The translations under genes and the position numbers were made by a program. DNA of 64,000 bases. It comes from UBA10205 sp035289625 (lineage in GTDB: Archaea; Iainarchaeota; Iainarchaeia; Iainarchaeales; Iainarchaeaceae). The DNA is taken from NCBI GenBank assembly GCA_035289625.1, contig DATDWP010000008.1:1-64000 (forward strand), given 5' to 3'. The notes under the pieces were generated by a model. The model worked only from the letters and a program-made list of their open reading frames with translations. It did no database searches and had not been told where the DNA came from. Position 1 is the stretch's first letter. The number at the start of each line of letters is the position of its first letter. This document shows, piece after piece, positions 34,501 to 42,589 of the stretch.

Positions 34501-35541
34501 TGATGATTTGTCAATGTATTTTACAACTATATTGCGCGCCTCAGATGCAATTATTTTTTCAAGTGAAATTGAAATATTTTTACTCTGCGCTTCTTCTAAA
34601 ATAAAAAACTCACTATCAGAATTTTTGTAGCTAGGAACTGGGCTAAGATCAGATGCCCGAATAAAATACTCTCCCGGCGAGGCTTCAAATATATAAGCCC
34701 CGGAATTGTCAGATTGGCCCTGGCCTGCCCAGACATTATCTTTTGTATAGAGCTTTAGGTCAATTCCTGCTGCGGCATTCCCTGTAGCTTTATCTTCAAC
34801 AAACACTACTACTTCTGAATTCAATTCATCCCCTGAACTTATTGGAGTTAGTACTATTACTGTTCGCGTGACTGTTAGATCTTTTCTGACTTCTTCATAG
34901 CCAAATGCGGTTACAACTGCCGAGAGTATACCACAATCGGTTGATGCCAAGATTCGCTCAGTGCTTTTTGCATTTGTAATTGTGTTTGGAGGCAGTAGAC
35001 CTTTACTGCAAGTAAATCTTATGCTTGCCCCTTCAAATGGCCGTCCATTTTCATCTTTTATTTCCAAAAACCTCTCAAGCACTTGCGCTTCTTTTGCAGA
35101 AAGCCTTATTTCATTTACAATCCCCGGCTCAATTTCAATTGTTTGTGAAAAATGCTCAAACGAATCCCCTTCATCAATTTCTACAAGGGCGCTATTGCCA
35201 TCAATCAAAATTGAAAATTCCCCGAATGCATCACTAACTTGCACATCAGTTACAGATCCATGCGTTAACAATACCTCTACTTCCGGTAGCGGGTCTCCAT
35301 TTGGGTCCAATACTACAAAATCGGCACTCTTTTGTGTGGAAAAAAGTGAATCGCCAGCAATTGCAAAAAAAAGCCCTACAAGAAGTGCTAGCACTAGGAG
35401 CAAAAAAAGCAAAAAGCTTGGAACGTACTTATCAATAGGATCAATTACTGAATAGACCGGAACCTTCTCATCGATTTTATCCAGCACTTCGTAGTACTTG
35501 TCTTCAAGAGAATAGTAAAATTGTTTCAGAGGCTCAATCAT
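28540..35541 (-). CDS. Giant membrane-anchored surface protein with VWA domain
   Basis: 2,333 aa from ATG 35541; AAATATTA about 27 bp upstream supports a leaderless start, so the ATG at 35556 is rejected. N-terminal helix-rich segment, then a membrane helix at residues about 43-65. Outside are at least six carboxypeptidase-regulatory-like repeats (about 70-610, each with N/D-G/N-x-P-x-x/A-V/A-x-V), further beta-sandwich domains, and a VWA domain near residues 1,580-1,790 with MIDAS motif DTSGSMD. The C-terminus ends in a Cys-rich tail and no second anchor is seen. It could be an adhesin or a surface scaffold. It precedes the GATase-like gene. Confidence 0.85.
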   Translation of the reverse strand: MIEPLKQFYYSLEDKYYEVLDKIDEKVPVYSVIDPIDKYVPSFLLFLLLVLALLVGLFFAIAGDSLFSTQKSADFVVLDPNGDPLPEVEVLLTHGSVTDVQVSDAFGEFSILIDGNSALVEIDEGDSFEHFSQTIEIEPGIVNEIRLSAKEAQVLERFLEIKDENGRPFEGASIRFTCSKGLLPPNTITNAKSTERILASTDCGILSAVVTAFGYEEVRKDLTVTRTVIVLTPISSGDELNSEVVVFVEDKATGNAAAGIDLKLYTKDNVWAGQGQSDNSGAYIFEASPGEYFIRASDLSPVPSYKNSDSEFFILEEAQSKNISISLEKIIASEARNIVVKYIDKSSKQPIAGVMGVLHDGNVIAQQDSSKQDGIIPFYNVEQRRLYSLISTHAEYVLKVSKDIPLKSGTDSNPFVVELEKATAQNSGKVVVSVKGFDSKPVSDAKVEIYSSDHNFSLLSSLTSQEGSAIFSNMPLGKYHAQASASGQNGKSDEGALVAGSDLLLSIVLVLENGSIELEAVDRNNNPVADAKVSFFDAIVGKIGQSQTAQNGIAPKAEFKVNLKPYALVEKQGFLPHQTIALQLSANQTTKVRAVLREEMDNTGLVCDSNSSVCIGLLSILKTNRQRATILNDNSSYILVFEVKSDGNLSETKAVVRTGLDSQLTANDSLVVVKKVNTPLASAVKFSNFNATDPYADAEVTPNDGKQAKVSFGNLGRGTYIFEVEVFIKSTEQEDAPIEIRYGASAKKNGTTIFAPPQGLFLEKFILNKPLECDPSKDGCNNFIFQATLSEAAKTHLLTPVVLSATERQQLREDVAYNLGLVIHNTHTGKKTFSNVVLKVETDNGAVSTTPASIPISQFAFGTSSGFDVALSAIRPSAATLLKISLGLQEQDANISFPLSVAEKGIFLVEALPQTLTAGVATNLVIKLSDSVSKEAVRGAIVKWYSTRVDAEGKINSISALEATHLGNGFYTAQIPARSAGQNIFITAEKAGYQTSSILEIISQNVTFPVLTSGFDCISIDKEKLQLARGGSSQFTLSSNNCPSDVEVSLFVPSASNILPNLLQSGPITLKGGSSTITQCEACVSSTLRKGANLTITALGDKLSGHYDVYVRARYVGEQQFSQFKVVEVEVMPLATDNFDLSKSTFDIFAAKDSAFATNRNDVAIGDFWIPKVSFDLESRGKYSAVQQRFETIAPVSFSWTVNAKIADFEPKYVKKSTFIIFGNPPATTPLCEGCTLLCRSDKIVPGGKCENIFSFKRSDYGLEKISGAQDPKLYLEEIWYNRFTRIILNTSILFQDFNEADCSTSDPLRHENFNGTPIDITEFLKNDNSQNDLLAISWPNKGCSKQIVAKFRVDYMDIDSASKGPLVEREVTKSEDEIIIPEEGKIYDLGTILPQDLGQINNLDPTFDFIELNVTNTSGGLFETWLEGTVATGISVKGRYVGDPRVLSSSINFDVVNSSLSGRDYGILEVKDYISATQVPNFTDVAFAYTIESRSATSSQTQVQQSSVRANGLEKELGKISPSLKGPGVTYIISDDSEFAVTYFKDAQGKVTFRTADPQATVYVRTAFNMIAARTLDIAFLFDTSGSMDNEWITLCARRDEILTDLRSKGFDVQYSAFGMLNARNSPSGQPCTTATATWPSAAGISSQPNPFTDSLDESWGPDGVDAINKFGWRPDSRRVLVVIGDNAPSGRNNFALSCSPYVEGSCYWRAGVEEKLADDLITAAKAKNISVFFFYPSDMESTVTNLLGATNEGGPRWDSTRNDAVELMEYVAAQTGGVVETYESEVDQTADPIDRFILLIQKSTHPIVSEYFHVRVDSGKEGVCYGPGGIEGATGRAAVPRILPSWNWNVITTDTCDAFKFDSGAANSEFVYCDATQFTTEIVRKLERVKRDTAAGNFSSSAKIAKFNAYLMRDGYSSDFLQDYLVAMTQLSFFNTPTSFTNDADGFKKIFSDAKIKFIGKNHSVTPLPASGLYEVSVSLKFGSAGQWVFFTQQGSNVEVDVTLELKDELDSTNALYYMPIDGMVGATPANVNVVDRVGYGTGFSGQGDSLKLYSSVGGGEITISGVSPASQPIASVALSKKTDFVITNQLARSKILSIAKTGQGQFDLTYAPSNATPLMVQITKPSSSTDAPLFLQIKQGAVAITGLDYLSVWNGVGSDLSQCRSFDGQALIKAKQDLRYSSYSVPSQSCKIADPQNSFGFYWAGLNSGIIQNNYYQTVIYTPNKNFSILNACEATNLRIVTPGADISGTTPVLLDYGQSVNSLSEIFKLVEDGKVCVSSRVENNTERTEFWWNEQKIAGELANARKQLFCTSASAALCAYPLPSQFQCT

Positions 35542-35675
35542 CGCCACAAACCCCATTTGCCGCTAATATTTGGCAAATCGGGTATAAAAAGCTCACTTTT
35601 AAGCGCAAAGCAGCAAAACAGAGTTGATATTTGATAATTCCCAAAATATGGCAAGATATCAAAAGCCCAAGTAAG

Positions 35676-35684
35676 GTATAAATA
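35676..35684 (+). promoter_or_regulatory. TATA-like element of the GH130 gene
   Basis: GTATAAATA centred about 28 bp before ATG 35708. Confidence 0.6.
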
Positions 35685-35707
35685 GCAATCTTGCCTTTAA
35701 AATAAAC

Positions 35708-36793
35708 ATGAAAATGCAAACCACTCTGCTTTTGCGGCCTCGCGACATAGAGCCAACACTTGCAAATTTTCGGGTGCGCGGAGCCCTAAACCCCGGGGCA
35801 GTGAGACTTGGAAGCGGAAAAATAGTTCTTTTTGCGCGCGTTGCAGAGACCCCGCACCACGGTGACAAATACTTTCTTGCCCCAAGATTTAGCGGAAAAA
35901 ACTCAACAAAAATAGTAGTGGACAAAATACCGCGCCATATATGCAGATGGAACAAGGATTGTTTTGTAATCCACGAAGATATCTCCCGGTTGCCAACAAT
36001 ATCACACTTTCGCAAAATAACACTAGATGAATCCGGACTTGAAGTTGAAAAAATTAGCAAAAAGCCAGATTTTGCAGGAAGAGAAGAAGATGGGGACTTT
36101 GGCGTTGAAGATGCACGAATTACATATTTTGAAAAAGAAAAAAAATATGCAATGACCTATGTCTCGGTTTCAATGTCAAGCGGGGTTTCAACTTCACTAG
36201 CACTCTCTTCTGATCTAAATAACTGGCAGCGCAAGGGGATAATTTTCCGCCAGCAAAACAAAGATGTTGTAATATACCCACAAAAATTCAATGGTTACTT
36301 CGCCGCGCTGCACCGCCCTGAGGGCACAATGATATTTGATAAACCTCGGATATGGATTTCATATTCAAAAGACCTTCTTTTTTGGGGAAAAGACAGGCCC
36401 ATTATGAGCCCGCGCAAAAACTCATGGGAGCAGGTGCGAATCGGTGCAGGAACCGTGCCAATTCTAACGAGCGAAGGCTGGCTTATGATATACCACGGAG
36501 TCCGGCACAGCGAAATCGGAAATGAGGAATCCCCGAAAATTTATAGCGCAGGGGCCGTTCTATTTGACAAAAAAAACCCTCAAAAAATTATTGGAATAAC
36601 ACCATCCAAAGAACCGCTTTTTTCCCCAGAATATGAATTTGAAAAAAATGGGTTTGTAAAAGGAGTCGTATTCCCAAGTTCACTTGTGCAATCACTTGAC
36701 AAAAAATCCGCACTCATCTACTGCGGGGCGGCAGATTCGAATATCGAAGTGCGAAAAATTGCAATCAAAGACATTCTCAATTCGCTTTCTTGA
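35708..36793 (+). CDS. GH130 family glycoside phosphorylase
   Basis: 361 aa of the five-bladed propeller GH130 family. These enzymes act by phosphorolysis on beta-mannosidic linkages (or hydrolysis in some subfamilies). FGVEDARITYFE with the catalytic aspartate, the KPRIWISYSKDL segment and the GAGTVPILT...YHG region match. Subfamily cannot be set by eye. It starts the glycan island and is followed 139 bp later by a GT4 gene on the same strand; GH130 and GT4 genes often belong to mannosyl-oligosaccharide metabolism. Confidence 0.85.
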   Translation: MKMQTTLLLRPRDIEPTLANFRVRGALNPGAVRLGSGKIVLFARVAETPHHGDKYFLAPRFSGKNSTKIVVDKIPRHICRWNKDCFVIHEDISRLPTISHFRKITLDESGLEVEKISKKPDFAGREEDGDFGVEDARITYFEKEKKYAMTYVSVSMSSGVSTSLALSSDLNNWQRKGIIFRQQNKDVVIYPQKFNGYFAALHRPEGTMIFDKPRIWISYSKDLLFWGKDRPIMSPRKNSWEQVRIGAGTVPILTSEGWLMIYHGVRHSEIGNEESPKIYSAGAVLFDKKNPQKIIGITPSKEPLFSPEYEFEKNGFVKGVVFPSSLVQSLDKKSALIYCGAADSNIEVRKIAIKDILNSLS

Positions 36794-36900
36794 AAATTTT
36801 AGCTCAAAAAAATTTGCAATTTGCAATTAATGCGACAATTTCTCAAAAATCCCCCAAACAAAATCCTAATAAAGAACTTCAAGGCATATCTCTACAAATA

Positions 36901-36911
36901 TTTTTAAAAAA
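36901..36911 (+). promoter_or_regulatory. TATA-like element
   Basis: TTTTTAAAAAA, centred about 28 bp before ATG 36933. Confidence 0.5.
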
Positions 36912-36932
36912 AATAAACGCACAGAGATTTGA

Positions 36933-39125
36933 ATGTCCACAAAAGTAGTTTTCCTGTCAACTTATCCGCCGCGAGAATGCGGCATTGCAACTTTTACAAA
37001 AGATCTATCCGAATCTATCCAGAAAAAATTCGGGAACGTGCTTAGCGCAAACATTGTCGCACTCAATGAATCTGAATCTCGGCTCTACAAATACCCAAAA
37101 AAAGTCCTCGATTCAATTACAGAGCAGGAAATCCCAAGCTATGAACTGGCAGCGCAAAAACTAAACTCCATGAAAAATGTTGGTGTAGTGAATATCCAGC
37201 ACGAATTTGGTATTTTTGGAGGAGAGTGTGGAGAGCATTTGTTAAAATTCATGTCAGAGCTAAAAAAGAGCAAAGTGACAACACTTCATACCGTACTAGA
37301 TGACCCATCTGAAAAAATGAAATCAGTAGTGCAACAAATATGCTCGATGAGCAATAAAGTTGTTGTAATGACAAAAACAGCAAAGCAATTGCTCTCGGAT
37401 CGCTACGGTATATCGAATCGAAAAATAGAAGTGATTGCCCACGGAGTCCCTACAATAAAATTTGGCCATTCAGAAAAACTCAAAAAAAAGTACGGGATTA
37501 CAAATTCAAATATCCTTTTAACATTCGGAATGCTTAGTAGGGGCAAAGGAATTGAAAATGTAATAAACTCCCTTCCCCAAGTACTTGCACGCTATCCGGA
37601 TACCACTTATTTAATAGTTGGAGAAACCCATCCGCGCGTTCGCGAACATGAAGGGGAAAGCTATAGAACAGAACTAATTGAACTTGCAAAAAAGCTCAAA
37701 GTTGGAGGCAATGTCAAATTTTTAGACAAGTTCCTCACTTTAAAAGAAATCATAGAATGCCTTCGCCTTGCAAGCGTGTATGTTTCGCCTTCACTTGACC
37801 CTAGGCAGATTTGCAGTGGAACAATAAGCTATGCAATGGGCGCCGGAAAAGCAATAATTGCCTCGAACAATAAATACAACAGCGAAGTGCTCTCGCAAGG
37901 CAGAGGAATAGTACTTACACAAAATTCCCCCGAGGAATTCTCCTCAAACATATTAGAGGTACTTAGCAATAAAAAAATGCGTGAGACTTTTGAAAAAAAT
38001 GCCTTTGAATACAGCAGGAGCATGACCTGGCCAAATGTTTCCACACAATATTTTGATATATTCTGCAACCTTTCCGATTTTGATTCAACAGCATTTAGCA
38101 ACCTACCGCGAATAAATTTTAGCCACTTTAGCGAACTTACCGACGATTTTGGCATAATACAATTTTGCCGCTACTCAACCCCTGACAAAGAGAGCGGATA
38201 TACTCTTGATGATAATTCGCGCGCCCTTGCAGTTGCACTTAAAGCTTATGAAAAATCCCCGACCAAAAAAATGCTAAAATTTACAAAAACATACATGGAT
38301 TTTATAGAAAAATGCCAAACCAATGACGGCAAATTCCACAATGTACTTGATGGGAACCGCGAATTTGCAGATGAAATTGGCAGCGAGGATAGTTTTGGGC
38401 GCACGATCTGGGCCCTTAGCCTAGCACTAAATAGCACAGTACCAGATCAGTATAGGTTGCAGGCAAAAAAAATGCTTGAAAGGACAATGACAAATGAAAC
38501 AGAAATAACATCTCCACGCGCGCAAGCCGAAACACTAATTGGCATGATAAATTCACATAGCTATCTTGGAAATAACACAAGCGCCATCTCAAGTGGCAAG
38601 CTTTTGGACTCTCTTATTTCCCATTACGAAAATAGCAAAGATGGAAAATGGAATTGGTTTGAAAACTACCTCACTTACGGAAATAGCAGAATTCCTGAAG
38701 CGCTCTTTGAGGCAAAACAGCATGATAAGAGCGGAATAGCAGAGCGCATTGCCCGCGAATCGATGGATTTTCTTACAAAAACGCTCTTTATCGGAGGAAA
38801 ACTTGTCCCCATTGGACAAGAGAACTGGTATGTAAAGGGCAAAGTGAGATCGATTTATGACCAACAACCAATAGAAGCAGCAGGAATGACAACTGCATAT
38901 CTTAAAGCATTTGAAAAAACCGGTGAGGAGCAATACCTCAAAAAAGCACGTGCCTCCTTTGATTGGTTTTTGGGCAAAAACTCAGGTAACCAGGTACTAT
39001 ATGATGAATCTACTGGCGGTTGCTTTGATGGCCTTACAAGAAAAGGTGTAAATGCAAACCAGGGAGCAGAATCAACTATTTCATATCTATTTGCAAGGCT
39101 TTTAATTTCAAATAATTCAAATTAG
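36933..39125 (+). CDS. GT4 glycosyltransferase with C-terminal alpha/alpha-barrel domain
   Basis: 730 aa. Residues about 1-375 form a GT-B glycosyltransferase (VVFLSTYPPRECGIATF; LTFGMLSRGKGIENVI). The usual EX7E donor motif of GT4 enzymes is replaced by SLDPRQICSGTISYAMGAG, as in a subfamily lacking both acidic residues. Residues about 405-730 make a helical toroid of the GH-like type, beginning with CRYSTPDKESGYTLDDNSRAL. Likely a sugar transferase with a second, perhaps substrate-binding or glycosidase-like, domain. Convergent (4 bp overlap) with the PfkB-NagB gene. Confidence 0.8.
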   Translation: MSTKVVFLSTYPPRECGIATFTKDLSESIQKKFGNVLSANIVALNESESRLYKYPKKVLDSITEQEIPSYELAAQKLNSMKNVGVVNIQHEFGIFGGECGEHLLKFMSELKKSKVTTLHTVLDDPSEKMKSVVQQICSMSNKVVVMTKTAKQLLSDRYGISNRKIEVIAHGVPTIKFGHSEKLKKKYGITNSNILLTFGMLSRGKGIENVINSLPQVLARYPDTTYLIVGETHPRVREHEGESYRTELIELAKKLKVGGNVKFLDKFLTLKEIIECLRLASVYVSPSLDPRQICSGTISYAMGAGKAIIASNNKYNSEVLSQGRGIVLTQNSPEEFSSNILEVLSNKKMRETFEKNAFEYSRSMTWPNVSTQYFDIFCNLSDFDSTAFSNLPRINFSHFSELTDDFGIIQFCRYSTPDKESGYTLDDNSRALAVALKAYEKSPTKKMLKFTKTYMDFIEKCQTNDGKFHNVLDGNREFADEIGSEDSFGRTIWALSLALNSTVPDQYRLQAKKMLERTMTNETEITSPRAQAETLIGMINSHSYLGNNTSAISSGKLLDSLISHYENSKDGKWNWFENYLTYGNSRIPEALFEAKQHDKSGIAERIARESMDFLTKTLFIGGKLVPIGQENWYVKGKVRSIYDQQPIEAAGMTTAYLKAFEKTGEEQYLKKARASFDWFLGKNSGNQVLYDESTGGCFDGLTRKGVNANQGAESTISYLFARLLISNNSN

Positions 39126-40756
39126 CCCTTTAAATTTTTCATTGCCCTAAAGAGCGCTGCCCTGTCCCCCAGTATAATTGAATTTGGATGGCGCTGCAAA
39201 ATACTTGCAGGAACTTTTGTATAAGGTTTTTTGCAAACCGCACCATAAAGCGCGCTCGATTTTTTCTTTGTGCTCGCAATCAAAATTACTTTTTTTGACC
39301 TAGAAATTTGATCCATTCCGATTGTAAAAGCATGTGAAGGATTTTTTGATAGCCTTACACCCCTTCTTTTAAGCACCCCTTTTGGTATTTTCACTATTCG
39401 AGTTTTTGAAAAAAATGAACTTCCGGGTTCGTTGAATGCAATATGACCATTTTCCCCAATTCCTAAGAGCAGCAGATCAATTCCTCTACGGGCAACTCGC
39501 GCAAGGCGCGATGACTCTTTTTGTGGATTTTTTACTTGATTGAATAAAAAGACATTTTCGGGTTTGAAATTCACTTTTTCAATAAATGATTTTTTTAAAA
39601 AATCCCCAAAACTCTCATTTGCTAAAACTCCAATATATTCATCGAGTTCTAAAAATTTTGCACCGGAAAAATCTACTTCCCCACGCCTATATATCTGTAC
39701 AAGGTTTTTGTAAACCCCTATTGGAGTTTTGCCAGCAGCAAGGCATAGAGTTGAACTAGGATTTTTTTGCAGCTGCGCTGCAATAATTTTGGCCGCTTTT
39801 TTTGAAAGAGCGTTATAGTTTTTCACTTCCACAATTTCTTCCAAATTCCTCTGCCCTAAAAACTTTTTGAGTGAACTTTCATTTGGCGAAAAATAGTTTT
39901 TCGAACTTATCTTTTTGGAAGCAACAAACGAACCTGCAAGCAGGCAATTTTTAGGGCTAAAATTATTTAGATAACCATAAGTAAAGCCTGCATCAAAAAA
40001 ATCCCCCGCGCCAGTAGAATTGAAAGCAGTTACATCCAAAGCAGGCATATGGCAGGAAATATTTTTTGAAAAATATGAAGCTCCCTTTTTGCCTTTTTTG
40101 AGAACAACTTCAGTTGCCCCTTTTGAAAAGAGCCAATTTATCCCTTTTGTTTCTGGTTTTTTTCCACTTATATGTTGCAATTCAATTTCATTTGCAAAAA
40201 ATACATCTATTAGCGGCAAAAAACTTTTAACTCCCCAATTACCATACGTATCAAAACACGCATCAAAAAATACCTTTGCTTTGCGCCTTTTAATAGACCG
40301 CAAAAGATTGGCAAAACCCTTTCTCAATTTAGGAAGATGGAAAAATGCCCCAAAATAGACAATGTCGCCGCTGCGAATCTTTGGAAGAATTGTACGTGCA
40401 ACCTTTTTGCAATCCAATTGCGCAACAGCCCCTTTTTGGGAAAGTATTGCGCGCTCGCCAAGCTTTTGGACCAAAATATTTGAAATGCCATTCCCCCCGG
40501 AAGATTTCATCAGTAAATTTTTTACTCCTTCCCTTGAAATTTCATTTTGCAAAAAAGAAGTGAAAATATCACTGCCAATATTTGCAACAATTGCCCCTTC
40601 AACCCCAAGACGGCAAATTCCCACTGAAAAATTTGCAGCATTCCCGCCAAGAGTGTAATAAAAATCTGTTTTGTGTTCCTCGCCAAAATTTATCGGCAAG
40701 GTAAGATGTGAAAAAAAATCAATGTTGATATCTCCAATTGCAAAAACTCTGCCCAT
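39122..40756 (-). CDS. PfkB sugar kinase fused to glucosamine-6-phosphate deaminase
   Basis: 544 aa. Residues 1-300 are a PfkB/ribokinase-family kinase: GGNAANFSV near residue 38 and the catalytic STGAGDFFDAG near 248. Residues about 310-544 are a NagB-type aldose-ketose isomerase/deaminase: AAGKTPIGVY, LDEYIG and GIGENGHIAFNEPG, the diagnostic GlcN6P deaminase motif. Together they would phosphorylate glucosamine and convert GlcN6P to fructose 6-phosphate and ammonia. Kinase substrate is inferred from the partner domain. Divergent, 82 bp, from a PIG-L deacetylase. Confidence 0.88.
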   Translation of the reverse strand: MGRVFAIGDINIDFFSHLTLPINFGEEHKTDFYYTLGGNAANFSVGICRLGVEGAIVANIGSDIFTSFLQNEISREGVKNLLMKSSGGNGISNILVQKLGERAILSQKGAVAQLDCKKVARTILPKIRSGDIVYFGAFFHLPKLRKGFANLLRSIKRRKAKVFFDACFDTYGNWGVKSFLPLIDVFFANEIELQHISGKKPETKGINWLFSKGATEVVLKKGKKGASYFSKNISCHMPALDVTAFNSTGAGDFFDAGFTYGYLNNFSPKNCLLAGSFVASKKISSKNYFSPNESSLKKFLGQRNLEEIVEVKNYNALSKKAAKIIAAQLQKNPSSTLCLAAGKTPIGVYKNLVQIYRRGEVDFSGAKFLELDEYIGVLANESFGDFLKKSFIEKVNFKPENVFLFNQVKNPQKESSRLARVARRGIDLLLLGIGENGHIAFNEPGSSFFSKTRIVKIPKGVLKRRGVRLSKNPSHAFTIGMDQISRSKKVILIASTKKKSSALYGAVCKKPYTKVPASILQRHPNSIILGDRAALFRAMKNLKG

Positions 40757-40838
40757 AACATCATACCACTAGCATATCCTGCCGAGCACTATTGCGAAGG
40801 CTTGGTATTTATTCTTTTGCTAGCACCATCTATTTCTT

Positions 40839-41420
40839 ATGCCAAAGGCACTTGTAATAGTTGCCCACCCTGATGATGAAACAATTTGGATGGGCGGCAA
40901 AATAATCCGCGAAAAAAATTTGGAGTGGACAATACTTAGCCTTTGCCGCAAGGACGATCCTGATAGAAAGCCAAAATTTTTGCGCGTGTGCACAGAACTT
41001 GGCGCGCGTGGATTTATTTCAGACCTTGACGATGACCACCCTCAAGATCCTCTAAAAGATCTTAGCGAAGTATCGGCAAGAATTGAACCTATTTGTGCAG
41101 ATAAGGAATTTGATATTGTTTTTACGCACGGAGAAAAAGGAGAATATGGGCATAATAGGCACAAAGAAGTGCACAGATCTGTACTTGAACTCATAGAAGG
41201 CGGAATGTTAAAGTGCAAGGAACTTTTTGTATTTGATTATATAAGAAAAGAAAACCCTTTTCGCTGCGAACCAAACCCAAAAGCCACTATAAAATTTGAA
41301 CTTTCAGATGAAGAATACGAGAGGAAAAAATATTTAATCCACAAAGTATATGGTTTTGAGAAAGGCGGCTTTGAATATATAAGTTGCTGCCCTATTGAAA
41401 ATTTTAGGAAAGTGCTATAA
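40839..41420 (+). CDS. PIG-L/LmbE-type GlcNAc deacetylase
   Basis: 193 aa zinc deacetylase. Catalytic and zinc-binding AHPDDE lies at residues 9-14 and a second histidine pair at GEYGHNRHKEVH. Family members remove acetyl from GlcNAc in sugars, GPI intermediates, mycothiol and bacillithiol, or diacetylchitobiose. The stop overlaps the ATG of the next GT4 gene by one base, so both enzymes act together. No signal peptide, so the substrate is cytoplasmic. Confidence 0.85.
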   Translation: MPKALVIVAHPDDETIWMGGKIIREKNLEWTILSLCRKDDPDRKPKFLRVCTELGARGFISDLDDDHPQDPLKDLSEVSARIEPICADKEFDIVFTHGEKGEYGHNRHKEVHRSVLELIEGGMLKCKELFVFDYIRKENPFRCEPNPKATIKFELSDEEYERKKYLIHKVYGFEKGGFEYISCCPIENFRKVL

Positions 41421-42589
41421 TGAAATTACAAAATGGGAAAAATGGAAAATTCACCGCAGCACTGCTCTACCCCTATCCCCCAGAACTTGACGGCGTTAGC
41501 TTGCAGGGGGAATTTTTGCGCCAGGGCCTTGTTTATAATGGCTATACTATATTTCCGGCAAGCAGAAAGGCAAATTTTGAAAAAGAATTCATATACAAAA
41601 GCCAAAAACCAGATGTTGCAATAGGAGTTGGATTTTGGGGAGATACCCCGGATATTGTAACGCATCCAAAAGAGCACGGCATTACTCCGGTGCCTTGGCT
41701 AAATGCAGATGGATGGGTTGCAAACTACCATGAAATACTAGAATCGCTCCCTTTGATTTTTACAACAAGCAATTGGGTAAAACAAACTTATATCCGTGAT
41801 GGGTTTTCCGGCAAGAACATTGTGCCAATGCCAATTGGAATTGACACAGATCAAATGAGCCCAATTCCAAAATCTGATCCTCGCATAGTAGCAATGAGAG
41901 AATATCTTGGAGTAAAACCTGATGAGAAAATGATTCTTACAATTGGCGGGGATACTACTAGCAAGGGGTTCCAAGAAGTACTAAGGGCGCTTGGCAAAAT
42001 AGGAAATAAATTTACCAATTGGAAATATGTAGGCAAGAGCTGGGAGAACAAAGAGCCTAATTATCACTACAAGGCAGAGGCGCAGATAATCAAAGAATTT
42101 GGCTTTCGTAAAAAAATAAAATACATTGATGGCGCGATATCTCGTGAAACTCTTCGCGTGCTTTTGAACTCAGCTGATATTTATGCAGCGCCCAGTAGAA
42201 TCGAAGGATTTGGGATGCTGCAAGTTGAGGCAATGTGCTGCGAGGTTCCTGTGCTCGGAATTGATGCAATGGGGCTAAAGGATACAATAATCCATGGAAA
42301 GAGCGGGCTTTGCACAAAAGTCGGGGAAACTATAGAACTTGAACAGGAATGGGCTTACAAGGATATGGGTTTTGAAAAAAACCACATAATAAAATTTGAC
42401 AAACCAAAAACCTTTGCAGTGCGCGCAGATATTGACGATCTTGCAGTGCACCTTCTCAAACTCTTAGAAGATAATGAATTTTCCGCACAATTAGGAAAAA
42501 GTGCGCGAGAGCATGCAGTAAAAAATTTTGATTACAAAAAAACTTCCCTGCAGTTTGCAAGAATAATTGAGCAAAAATTAAATCTCTAA
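41420..42589 (+). CDS. GT4 glycosyltransferase
   Basis: 389 aa GT-B fold retaining transferase. The N-terminal domain carries the unusual YPYPPELDGVSLQGEFLRQG; the C-terminal one has LTIGGDTTSKGF, and the EX7E motif is intact in SRIEGFGMLQVEAM. Coupled to the PIG-L deacetylase, the arrangement of bacillithiol- and mycothiol-type pathways (transferase plus deacetylase), but here the acceptor is unknown. 3' end overlaps the next gene's end by 12 bp, convergent. Confidence 0.85.
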   Translation: MKLQNGKNGKFTAALLYPYPPELDGVSLQGEFLRQGLVYNGYTIFPASRKANFEKEFIYKSQKPDVAIGVGFWGDTPDIVTHPKEHGITPVPWLNADGWVANYHEILESLPLIFTTSNWVKQTYIRDGFSGKNIVPMPIGIDTDQMSPIPKSDPRIVAMREYLGVKPDEKMILTIGGDTTSKGFQEVLRALGKIGNKFTNWKYVGKSWENKEPNYHYKAEAQIIKEFGFRKKIKYIDGAISRETLRVLLNSADIYAAPSRIEGFGMLQVEAMCCEVPVLGIDAMGLKDTIIHGKSGLCTKVGETIELEQEWAYKDMGFEKNHIIKFDKPKTFAVRADIDDLAVHLLKLLEDNEFSAQLGKSAREHAVKNFDYKKTSLQFARIIEQKLNL

